Below are positions 1 to 4,506 of a stretch of 5,282 nucleotides of DNA, piece after piece. How positions within the stretch are numbered: the stretch's first letter is position 1; every line of letters begins with the position of its first letter. A program made the translations under genes and the position numbers. The notes under the pieces were generated by a model, which did not search any database, had not been told where the DNA came from, and saw only the letters and a list, made by a program, of their open reading frames with translations. Location: NCBI GenBank assembly GCA_937121005.1, contig CAKZKB010000283.1, positions 1-5,282 on the forward strand, read 5' to 3'. The DNA comes from an uncultured cyanobacterium. GTDB taxonomy: Bacteria; Cyanobacteriota; Cyanobacteriia; Cyanobacteriales; Geitlerinemataceae.

Positions 1-59
1 GAAGCGATGTTGGCATTAAAAGGATGCCATCGATCGCGTCTTCTAAGGACAGGTTGAAA

Positions 60-284
60 TTATTCATCGACTTCGATAACTCGTTGAATGAACTCAGCAT
101 ATGGAGCCGGGACTAGCACGGTTAAATCCCAGTCGTGGCCGCAATTTTCGCCCCAGTTTTCGGCGGTTTCTTTTGAGTCAAACGGGCCGACGATCGTTCC
201 GGTTTCTTTGTCGATGACGACAAAAGACATCGTTTTATCGTGAACGTGGATCTGGTTGAAGCGATCGATGATAGAATCGGTCAT
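60..284 (-). CDS. Small hypothetical protein, last gene of the minus-strand cluster
   Basis: Predicted 74-residue acidic protein of unknown function that I do not recognise. It has no signal peptide or membrane segment, so it is probably cytoplasmic. The middle reads like a small alpha/beta fold: a strand-like SFVVIDKETGTIVGPF stretch, a helix around the DSKETAENWGENCGH region, then another strand (DLTVLVPAP). The frame is open upstream to an ATG at 347, but that start would overlap the preceding gene by 11 bp, and the extra 21 residues would be encoded by a HIP1 palindrome that is non-coding between the neighbouring genes. I therefore prefer the ATG at 282-284. The Shine-Dalgarno signal is weak at either start. 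It is probably co-transcribed with the three genes to its right. The reading frame is likely real; the function is unknown. Confidence 0.6.
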   Translation of the reverse strand: MTDSIIDRFNQIHVHDKTMSFVVIDKETGTIVGPFDSKETAENWGENCGHDWDLTVLVPAPYAEFIQRVIEVDE

Positions 285-306
285 TGTTTCTAGGGGGTGA
301 AGTAAT

Positions 307-329
307 GCGATCGCCTCAGAGACGATCGC
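307..329. repeat. HIP1 palindrome between minus-strand genes
   Basis: A 23-bp dyad pairs GCGATCG (307-313) with CGATCGC (323-329) around a CTCAGAG core, with a single mismatch (314/322). It sits between the stop of the 337-567 gene and the preferred start of the 60-284 gene. It closely resembles the palindrome at 577-599, with the same arms and spacing. Confidence 0.75.
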
Positions 330-336
330 GTTATTG

Positions 337-567
337 TTACTCAGCATCGGGGGCGCGATCGCCCAATTCGATACAGATGGCGTTAGCGAACTCGATGGCG
401 AACCGAGCGCACGATTTGACGTACTGGAGATCGGTGTGGTTAACCTTCATGCCGCCCGCAACGTGGGCGACCAGGGCTAAGTACGCCGCCTCGGTGTCGG
501 TGGCGTAGTGTTGCAGCGCGTCTAGGGCGAGCGCGGTTCGGCGTTTCGTGTCGTTGGGGTCTGGCAT
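337..567 (-). CDS. Small hypothetical helical protein
   Basis: Predicted 76-residue protein of unknown function, not recognised. After a charged N-terminus (DPNDTKRR) it is rich in Ala, Leu and other helix formers (TALALDALQHYATDTEAAYLALVAHVAGG, then a second helical half with KSCARFAIEFANAICIEL), suggesting a compact helical bundle. No transmembrane or signal segment is evident. The ATG at 565-567 is the only good start. The upstream leader contains a HIP1 palindrome and no strong ribosome binding site. It is third of four co-oriented small genes, with only short gaps to its neighbours, so a shared transcript is inferred. Confidence 0.6.
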   Translation of the reverse strand: MPDPNDTKRRTALALDALQHYATDTEAAYLALVAHVAGGMKVNHTDLQYVKSCARFAIEFANAICIELGDRAPDAE

Positions 568-576
568 GGTGAAGGG

Positions 577-599
577 GCGATCGCCTCGAGGACGATCGC
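577..599. repeat. HIP1 palindrome between minus-strand genes
   Basis: GCGATCG (577-583) and CGATCGC (593-599) form a 23-bp inverted repeat with a CTCGAGG centre. It occupies the gap between the 609-878 stop and the 567 start. Arms, spacing and the following GCGTTAT match the element at 307-329 almost base for base, so the two probably share an origin. Confidence 0.75.
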
Positions 600-608
600 G
601 TTATGGGT

Positions 609-878
609 TTAGCGGGGCTTCCATCCGGTCTCGCGGATGCGATCGCGGATGTAGTTGTCCGGGTAGTCGTTGACGGGGAAGCCTTGTGGGAAATGCTCCC
701 AAAGCCACAGCCGCTCGGTATAGGTGCAGGGGGCGTAACCTAACATTTTGTTAAGCTGCTGGTAGATGGGGTCGAGCGCTAAGATGGTCTCGCGATCGTC
801 GGTTGATGCCAGCGCGTCGTCGAGTTCTTTCCATAGCGCTACAGCTTGGCTGTCGGTGAGTTTGAGGATCTTCCGCAT
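609..878 (-). CDS. Small hypothetical protein
   Basis: Predicted 89-residue protein of unknown function. The N-terminal half is a likely helical segment (LTDSQAVALWKELDDALAS, then DDRETILALDPIYQQLNKML). The C-terminal half is rich in aromatic residues and proline (YTERLWLWEHFPQGFPVNDYPDNYIRD) and ends in basic residues. No signal peptide, membrane segment or familiar catalytic motif is seen. The ATG at 876-878 is the first good start after the upstream stop. It is second in the four-gene minus-strand cluster, and its 67-bp upstream gap holds the 908-938 HIP1 hairpin. Length and composition look protein-like. The family is not recognised. Confidence 0.65.
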   Translation of the reverse strand: MRKILKLTDSQAVALWKELDDALASTDDRETILALDPIYQQLNKMLGYAPCTYTERLWLWEHFPQGFPVNDYPDNYIRDRIRETGWKPR

Positions 879-907
879 GGTGTATAATGGGTAAACGGTT
901 AAAGGGA

Positions 908-938
908 GGCGATCGCGTATTTCCGGTACGCGATCGCC
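908..938. repeat. Double-HIP1 hairpin between minus-strand genes
   Basis: Perfect 12-bp arms GGCGATCGCGTA (908-919) and TACGCGATCGCC (927-938) flank a 7-nt loop. Each arm carries a complete GCGATCGC. It lies just after the stop codon of the 946-1197 gene in the direction of transcription. It has no T-tract, so it is unlikely to be a simple terminator. It might stabilise or process the operon mRNA (inference). Confidence 0.8.
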
Positions 939-945
939 GATTTAA

Positions 946-1197
946 TTACAGCCCGAAGAAGTCCTCGAAGGACTCATCGAAGTTGTAATCAATGCCGATG
1001 GTCATGCGGAGCCGTTCGCGCCGACGAGGGGCGGGACGGTTCGCCCGTTTTTGAGGCTCGACAAGGGGTGGGGTTTCGGCTTGCTCCAAGTAAGCGGGAG
1101 GCTTGCTTAGATCGGCCGCCAGTGCCTTGACGAGCTCGTTACCAGCCTGGGCCATGATGCCTGCGAAGACATTCTCCATCGGATGGTTGTTACACAT
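946..1197 (-). CDS. Small hypothetical protein, first gene of the minus-strand cluster
   Basis: Predicted 83-residue protein, not recognised. It has a helical N-terminal half (NVFAGIMAQAGNELVKALAADL), a proline-rich linker, a strongly basic patch (QKRANRPAPRRRERLR, about residues 49-64) and a short acidic, aromatic tail (FDESFEDFFGL). The basic patch could bind nucleic acid and the tail could be a docking peptide; both are inferences from composition. Two starts are possible: ATG at 1195-1197, or the internal ATG six codons later (1177-1179). Neither has a clear ribosome binding site. It is the promoter-proximal gene: the predicted promoter at 1246-1274 would start transcription about 40 bp upstream. 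Confidence 0.6.
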   Translation of the reverse strand: MCNNHPMENVFAGIMAQAGNELVKALAADLSKPPAYLEQAETPPLVEPQKRANRPAPRRRERLRMTIGIDYNFDESFEDFFGL

Positions 1198-1245
1198 GGT
1201 TCTTGGGTTGTAATGGTTCGGTGAGGTTTTTACGCCTCTACTGTT

Positions 1246-1283
1246 ACTTTAGTGAAGACTGCGAGAAATATCAACCCCAAAGT
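1246..1283 (-). promoter_or_regulatory. Predicted leftward promoter with operator-like dyad
   Basis: Read on the minus strand, this shows a -35 box TTGATA (1269-1274), a 17-bp spacer and a -10 box TAAAGT (1246-1251), aimed at the small-gene cluster starting at 1197. The 38-bp element begins and ends with ACTTT/AAAGT. Its -35 half (ACTTTGGGGTTGATA on the minus strand) matches the corresponding half of the regulator's promoter at 1513-1550 at 13 of 15 positions. It therefore looks like a second operator for the same regulator. Confidence 0.6.
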
Positions 1284-1322
1284 GAAAGTTTTTATGAGTT
1301 GGTATGCGCGGGCACGAGAAAG

Positions 1323-1353
1323 CGATCGCGCTGCGCTCCAATCAGCGCGATCG
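1323..1353. repeat. HIP1-containing hairpin in the regulatory region
   Basis: Perfect 11-bp arms CGATCGCGCTG (1323-1333) and CAGCGCGATCG (1343-1353) are separated by 9 nt. The hairpin lies between the two divergent promoters. It has no T-tract and no assigned role. Confidence 0.75.
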
Positions 1354-1434
1354 TGCAGATCGACCCATTACAATCAAGCGAACTGCTTCATAGGCGATGT
1401 TCTCCTGACGGACAACAGTGAGAAACTAACAATA

Positions 1435-1500
1435 GGGCTGCGCCCCTAGCTGCAATGCACCCTGCATAGACCTGGCGGGGAGTGCAGCCCTTTGTTGTTG
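1435..1500. other. Nested stem-loop, candidate terminator or structured RNA
   Basis: An outer stem pairs GGGCTGC (1435-1441) with GCAGCCC (1484-1490). It continues, after a small internal loop, as CCCC (1443-1446) with GGGG (1477-1480). Inside is a separate hairpin, ATGCA (1455-1459) and TGCAT (1463-1467), with a CCC loop. Directly downstream on the plus strand comes the T-rich run TTTGTTGTTG. It could terminate rightward transcription before the regulator promoter at 1513, or be part of a small RNA. No upstream plus-strand gene is evident that would need a terminator. Confidence 0.5.
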
Positions 1501-1512
1501 TCTCTACTCACT

Positions 1513-1550
1513 ACTTTAGGGTTGACAAAAACAAATGTCAAGCCTAAAGT
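1513..1550 (+). promoter_or_regulatory. Predicted promoter of the regulator with a perfect-length dyad operator
   Basis: A consensus -35 TTGACA (1522-1527), 17-bp spacer and -10-like TAAAGT (1545-1550) lie just upstream of the regulator ATG at 1567, leaving a leader of only about 10 nt. The promoter is embedded in an inverted repeat with 15-bp arms (1513-1527 and 1536-1550, 14 of 15 pairs, only 1521/1542 mismatched) around an A-rich 8-bp centre. A protein bound here would cover both promoter boxes, so autorepression by the adjacent gene is the natural reading (inference). Confidence 0.7.
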
Positions 1551-1566
1551 AAAAATATCCTGTTAA

Positions 1567-2001
1567 ATGACCTCAGACGATCGGGAGCTTACTTTGAAGA
1601 GCCTGATAGATGCTGCCAACACGACTCAACGAGAGTTGAGCAAGCGTATAGGGATCGGGGAAACCACCATCAACTCTTGGGTTGGCGGTCGCAAGGTTCC
1701 CCGTCTCGACAACGCGATCGCTCTAGCTCGCGAGTTGAAGGTGTCACTAAAAACGCTGGCCCGGTTCATGGGTTTAGATGTCACCGACCTACCGGACGAT
1801 ATCTTCGTTCCCATCCCCGGCAGTATCGATCCGGCCACTTGGGATATTCGGACGCTCTCTCACATCACGGGCATTAAAGAACGGCGCTTGGAACAACTCC
1901 AAGGCAAAAAGGGCATCCCCACCGGAGAAGAACTCATCCGGCTGGCCCAAGCCCTGGACGTTCCAGTTATCCGTTTAGCTGCTTTGTGGGCTGATGCGTA
2001 G
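1567..2001 (+). CDS. Transcriptional regulator with two tandem XRE-type helix-turn-helix units
   Basis: A 144-residue DNA-binding protein. Residues about 20-69 form a clear XRE/Cro-CI-type domain: TQRELSKRIGIGETTINSWVGG is the helix-turn-helix, followed by KVPRLDNAIALARELKVSLKTLA. After a short linker (LDVTDLPDDIFVPIPG), residues 93-142 align without gaps to the first unit, with 16 of 50 identities (for example the shared LS, GI, G..., P, I.LA..L.V and LA positions), so a second, more diverged HTH follows. Proteins of this family usually repress by binding palindromes. A 38-bp dyad overlaps this gene's own promoter, and a related one overlaps the promoter of the opposite-strand cluster. The leader is very short, with no strong Shine-Dalgarno signal before the ATG. 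The gene overlaps the next one by 8 bp. The HTH assignment is strong; the targets are inferred. Confidence 0.88.
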   Translation: MTSDDRELTLKSLIDAANTTQRELSKRIGIGETTINSWVGGRKVPRLDNAIALARELKVSLKTLARFMGLDVTDLPDDIFVPIPGSIDPATWDIRTLSHITGIKERRLEQLQGKKGIPTGEELIRLAQALDVPVIRLAALWADA

Positions 2002-2653
2002 CGATTCGACCCAAGTTCGCATCTACCTGTCCCGGTGCTTGACATTTGCAACGGGCAAACGCCTCCACCTTTTCGCCCCTGACCTAACCACAGCAGAGGC
2101 GATCGTTAACCACTGGAGAGAATTTGTCCGACAGTTGCAAGTCGATGGGTTCAATGGAGCGTGGCTCTACTGCACCGCATTCGGCCGCCCTATCGAGTTT
2201 AGCACCGGGCTGACGAAAACTCGATTCTGGTTTAAACCCATGCCTATCAAACCTGACGCTGGCTACCAGCGCACTTTGGAATTTCTCATCGAACAGCGCA
2301 ATGCGGGCAAGTTCGTTGAGGTAATTTCCTACGATAACCAAATTCTACACCTTGGAGGCGAACTAACGTACAGTAAACCCGCCGATTGGTATCGCATCGG
2401 GGCCGCCCCCGGTTGGCTGGCCAGTTCAAAGACGCGGCAGTGCTACGAAAAGATGTTGGCCCTGCTCGATCGCGATCGCCGCATTCCCCAGTTTGAAGAA
2501 ATCTTCGCGATCGATCGCCACGTCCGTCGTTTCACCAAAGACTACTACTACATCGAGGACATCTTTGGTTCCGGCACTCCCGGCCGCATCTGCGTCGGTG
2601 AAGTTGGCGACGGGCGCGACATCGTTGAAACGTTAGCGCAGCCCGTTTGGTAA
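1994..2653 (+). CDS. Hypothetical protein coupled to the regulator
   Basis: A 219-residue protein that I do not recognise. Its ATG lies inside the regulator's last codons (ATGCGTAG, 8-bp overlap), so the two are almost certainly translated from one message and probably act together. The sequence is rich in aromatic and basic residues, with no signal peptide or membrane helix. An N-terminal half contains WREFVRQLQVDGFNGAWLYCTAFGRPIEF. A central segment (LEFLIEQRNAGKFVEVISYDNQILHLGG) looks alpha/beta, and a C-terminal part contains the tyrosine run KDYYYIEDIFG. No HExxH, Walker, nuclease or recombinase motif was found, so it is not an obvious ImmA/IrrE-type anti-repressor protease. It may be a sensor, co-factor or antagonist of the regulator (inference). 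A terminator follows its stop. Confidence 0.75.
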   Translation: MRSDSTQVRIYLSRCLTFATGKRLHLFAPDLTTAEAIVNHWREFVRQLQVDGFNGAWLYCTAFGRPIEFSTGLTKTRFWFKPMPIKPDAGYQRTLEFLIEQRNAGKFVEVISYDNQILHLGGELTYSKPADWYRIGAAPGWLASSKTRQCYEKMLALLDRDRRIPQFEEIFAIDRHVRRFTKDYYYIEDIFGSGTPGRICVGEVGDGRDIVETLAQPVW

Positions 2654-2659
2654 AAGCGA

Positions 2660-2692
2660 GCCGGGGAGAGCAAAGGCTGGCCCCGGCATTTT
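2660..2692 (+). terminator. Rho-independent-type terminator after the regulator operon
   Basis: A GC stem pairs GCCGGGG (2660-2666) with CCCCGGC (2681-2687), followed by ATTTT. It begins 7 nt after the stop of the 1994-2653 gene. The T-run is short, so termination may be partial. Confidence 0.65.
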
Positions 2693-2694
2693 CC

Positions 2695-2723
2695 TTGACA
2701 TGGGACAATGGCTGTGTCTTACG
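2695..2723 (+). promoter_or_regulatory. Possible promoter of the KGK-like gene
   Basis: A consensus -35 TTGACA (2695-2700) directly follows the terminator. The -10 box is poor: TTACGC or CTTACG at about 2718-2724 is the best candidate. Transcription would start before the preferred ATG at 2747, but too late for the upstream ATG at 2708, which supports the downstream start. Confidence 0.35.
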
Positions 2724-2746
2724 CAGTCAACCCAGTCGAGGGAAAC

Positions 2747-3028
2747 ATGGAAAACGAAAAACGGATCCAACTCACCGATGAAGATGTCATCGACATAAAA
2801 AATCAGAACGATGGGTTTCGCGCCGGATTGCACAGGATATCGGAGATCCGGGTAACTTTGCACCAACGTCTGTCCAGCATTTTTCCAGGGTTAACATCTA
2901 AAACGGGTGTCTTGGTGAAGCTACTATCTCCGCGAGCCAAAGGCTGGCATCAGGGATGGGTGCGAGTGAAAATCAACATCCAGTTTGAATTTGTCCCCGA
3001 CGAGAAGCCCCCAGAAGGGACGGCGTAG
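2747..3028 (+). CDS. KGK-domain-like protein
   Basis: A 93-residue protein resembling the small KGK-family proteins found mainly in cyanobacteria, whose function is not established. The family pattern is visible at both ends. An early acidic LTDEDVIDI segment (residues 9-17) matches the usual start. The C-terminal block KLLSPRAKGWHQGWVRVKINIQFEFVPDE (about 58-86) matches the typical block of KGK, strands and PDE. The name-giving KGK triplet after the tryptophan is absent here: the protein reads GWHQGW. The chosen ATG has a good ribosome binding site (GAGGG at 2738-2742, 4 nt spacer). The in-frame ATG at 2708 lacks one and would lie inside the predicted promoter. The gene has its own terminator at 3063-3085, so it is probably monocistronic. 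Family assignment is from memory of the motif. Confidence 0.72.
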   Translation: MENEKRIQLTDEDVIDIKNQNDGFRAGLHRISEIRVTLHQRLSSIFPGLTSKTGVLVKLLSPRAKGWHQGWVRVKINIQFEFVPDEKPPEGTA

Positions 3029-3062
3029 GGCAGTTGCCCCGCGCTAACCATTAAACCACATC

Positions 3063-3085
3063 GGGGGGCAACGCGCCCCCTTTTT
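3063..3085 (+). terminator. Strong intrinsic terminator after the KGK-like gene
   Basis: GGGGG (3063-3067) pairs with CCCCC (3076-3080). The stem is extended by GC/GC pairing across an AAC loop with one bulged G, and five T residues follow (3081-3085). Upstream, TTGCCCC (3034-3040) can pair instead with GGGGCAA (3065-3071), which would break this stem. Confidence 0.75.
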
Positions 3086-3137
3086 GTGGAAGCGCGATCG
3101 CGAGACCCCCCAACCGTACCCCCTCTTTCTACTAGCC

Positions 3138-3359
3138 ATGACTGAAGACGTATCGAAACTTCTCGAAACCGACATCCAGAACCTCTCTGAGATATGCCGC
3201 GAACTTCTCCGACGCAACAAGAATGTGGCGATGCTCTACCACCTGCGATTGATGGATATGGTCTCCACCGGGTCATTGATAATTCAGACTTACGACATCG
3301 GTCGCCAGCCCGATAGCGCAGCGCCCCCAAGTGACGACACGACACATAAGCCCAACTGA
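3138..3359 (+). CDS. Small hypothetical helical protein
   Basis: Predicted 73-residue protein, not recognised. Residues about 2-45 look like two amphipathic helices (TEDVSKLLETDIQNLSEICRELLRR, then MLYHLRLMDMVSTGSLII). They are followed by a polar, proline-containing tail (DSAAPPSDDTTHKPN) that is probably disordered. The same frame is open upstream to a TTG at 3084, but that lies in the T-tract of the preceding terminator and gives an uncharacteristic proline-rich N-terminus. The ATG at 3138 is therefore preferred, although its ribosome binding site is weak. A HIP1 octamer (3094-3101) lies in the leader. Function is unknown. Confidence 0.5.
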   Translation: MTEDVSKLLETDIQNLSEICRELLRRNKNVAMLYHLRLMDMVSTGSLIIQTYDIGRQPDSAAPPSDDTTHKPN

Positions 3360-3484
3360 TGGAACGAGAGGCGAAATGTAGCACCCGCTACCAAAATACC
3401 TCCCTCGCTGGCCATCAAAAACGGCGATCGCCAAGGTGAAAATCTCCCGCCGGCGACGCGATCGATAAGTTTGGTAAATCAGCC

Positions 3485-3907
3485 ATGCCCTACACCGGAA
3501 CTCAACTGACCCTCTTTACCCTTCCCCCGCGGCCCGACTATAGAGACTGGGAGATCGACGGCGGCGACGACCCCGATTGGGGCCCCAGAAATGATTCTGG
3601 GGCAACCCCTAAAAATGATTCTGGAGCGACCGGGCCGCCCCTTGCTCCAGAATCAACATCCGAGCCGTCCATCGATGCTCCAGAATCAAACGGCTACCTC
3701 GAAACCTATCGCCCCGGAGGTTCGGCCCGCAGCGATCGTCTCTACTACCGTTACTGCTACCGCGACGGCAACCGCATCACCCACATCCACATCCCTGGCG
3801 GCAACGTCAACAATCCCATCGCCCAAAAACGGGCCGATCGCGTTCGGGAAATGATACGGGCCGGCAAACCGCCCGAGGAAATTCTAGGGGCGATCGCCGA
3901 CTTCTGA
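3485..3907 (+). CDS. Hypothetical protein with conserved-looking C-terminal domain and low-complexity linker
   Basis: A 140-residue protein of unknown function. Residues 1-25 (MPYTGTQLTLFTLPPRPDYRDWEI) look like a short ordered or peptide-binding segment. Residues about 26-70 are low complexity, with two NDSGAT units and two APES units that arise from short DNA repeats. Residues about 80-140 look like a real domain: strand-rich SDRLYYRYCYRDGNRITHIHIPGG, then the helix PIAQKRADRVREMIRAGKPPEEILGAIADF. The YYRYCYRDGNRI strand pattern resembles small DNA-associated domains found near recombinases and replication genes, but I cannot name a family. It ends tail to tail with the resolvase gene, overlapping it by 24 bp. 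No clear Shine-Dalgarno signal precedes the ATG. Confidence 0.7.
   Translation: MPYTGTQLTLFTLPPRPDYRDWEIDGGDDPDWGPRNDSGATPKNDSGATGPPLAPESTSEPSIDAPESNGYLETYRPGGSARSDRLYYRYCYRDGNRITHIHIPGGNVNNPIAQKRADRVREMIRAGKPPEEILGAIADF
3582..3688. repeat. Cluster of five TTCTGG(A/G)GC repeats in both orientations
   Basis: The 9-mer TTCTGG(A/G)GC appears directly at 3595-3603 and 3619-3627, and inverted at 3582-3590, 3644-3652 and 3677-3685. The first two units form a perfect 9-bp hairpin with a 4-nt loop. The direct pair extends to a 24-bp period. Units at 3616-3627 and 3644-3655 form a perfect 12-bp inverted repeat. All lie within the linker-coding part of the 3485-3907 gene. Confidence 0.8.
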
Positions 3908-4468
3908 AAGCGTCACCGATGGGTGTATGTGGCGATAGTAAGTCCGCGAGGAAATATTGAAAGTTTCGCACACCTCGCTAATCGTCACCGAAGGCGATGA
4001 TGCCAGTTCTGCCGCCAGTTTGATTTGCCCATCGCTCAACGATCGCCGCCGCCCCCCGCATCTCCCCCGCGCCCGCGCTGCTGCCAGACCCGCATTGGTG
4101 CGATCGCGAATCAAATTGCGCTCGAACTCAGCGATCGCCCCGAAAATCTGGAAAATCAGCATCCCGCCCGCCGTCGTCGTGTCCAGATTTTCCGTCACCG
4201 ACCGAAAACCCACACCGCGATCGCGCAATGCCTCCACCACCTCAATGAGATGGGCGAGCGATCGGCCCAAGCGATCGAGCCGCCACACCACCAGCACATC
4301 GTCCGGGCGCAAATACTCCAGCGCCGCCGCCAACTGCGGGCGATCGCTCTTCGCCCCACTGGACACATCGCAAAACACCTTCTCGCAGCCCGCCCGCGAC
4401 AAAGCATCATCCTGAAGACCTAACTTTTGGTCTCGAGTCGAAACTCGAGCGTAACCAATGAGAGCCAT
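3884..4468 (-). CDS. Serine recombinase of the resolvase/invertase family
   Basis: A 194-residue site-specific recombinase, the usual size for small Tn3/gamma-delta-type resolvases and DNA invertases. The enzyme cuts both strands with a covalent phosphoserine link and then rejoins them. Starting at the ATG at 4466-4468, the catalytic serine is residue 10 in GYARVSTRDQ, exactly as in gamma-delta resolvase, with Arg8 beside it. Arg43 (SDRPQL) and the WRLDRLGRS block with Asp65, Arg66 and Arg69 supply the rest of the active site. AEFERNLIRDRTNAGLAAARARGR is the long dimerisation helix, and SVTISEVCETFNISSRTYYRHI (about 160-181) is the DNA-binding helix-turn-helix. An ATG two codons upstream (4474) is also possible. 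All visible key residues are intact. The last 13 residues go past the normal end and overlap the opposing gene. I cannot tell whether it works as a resolvase or an invertase. Confidence 0.93.
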   Translation of the reverse strand: MALIGYARVSTRDQKLGLQDDALSRAGCEKVFCDVSSGAKSDRPQLAAALEYLRPDDVLVVWRLDRLGRSLAHLIEVVEALRDRGVGFRSVTENLDTTTAGGMLIFQIFGAIAEFERNLIRDRTNAGLAAARARGRCGGRRRSLSDGQIKLAAELASSPSVTISEVCETFNISSRTYYRHIHPSVTLSEVGDRP

Positions 4469-4492
4469 AGCCATATTTTCGTGCCAATACTC

Positions 4493-4498
4493 ATCATA
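4493..4498 (-). promoter_or_regulatory. Possible -10 box of the resolvase promoter
   Basis: TATGAT on the minus strand lies 19-25 bp upstream of the resolvase starts. No good -35 box is visible 16-18 bp upstream; that position is occupied by the TTTTGGC repeats, which may be recombinase or regulator sites controlling this promoter. Confidence 0.4.
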
Positions 4499-4506
4499 CA
4501 AAACAG

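Noticed and set aside
1..16. Possible start of a further minus-strand gene (ATG at 14-16)
   Set aside because: Only five codons are visible before the window edge and there is no ribosome binding site, so it cannot be judged.
1252..1449. Open frame on the plus strand starting at GTG, about 65 codons
   Set aside because: It overlaps the leftward promoter, the HIP1 hairpin and the start of the nested stem-loop, has no ribosome binding site and uses a GTG start. Part of it (KVFMSWYARARESDRAAL) looks protein-like, so a decayed gene remnant is not excluded.
2708..2746. Upstream ATG start for the KGK-like gene
   Set aside because: It lies between the predicted -35 and -10 boxes and has no Shine-Dalgarno signal, whereas the ATG at 2747 has GAGGG at good spacing.
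3378..3391. Small hairpin GTAGC/GCTAC after the 3138-3359 gene
   Set aside because: It has only 5 bp with no T-tract, too weak to call a terminator.
3359..3439. 26-codon frame whose ATG overlaps the stop of the 3138-3359 gene
   Set aside because: The TGATG overlap hints at coupling, but the product is very short, basic and of random composition, with a HIP1 site inside. There is too little support to call it.
3957..4423. Long open frames antisense to the resolvase
   Set aside because: They are Arg/Pro/Ala-rich shadows produced by the GC-rich resolvase coding sequence, with no start signals or family resemblance.
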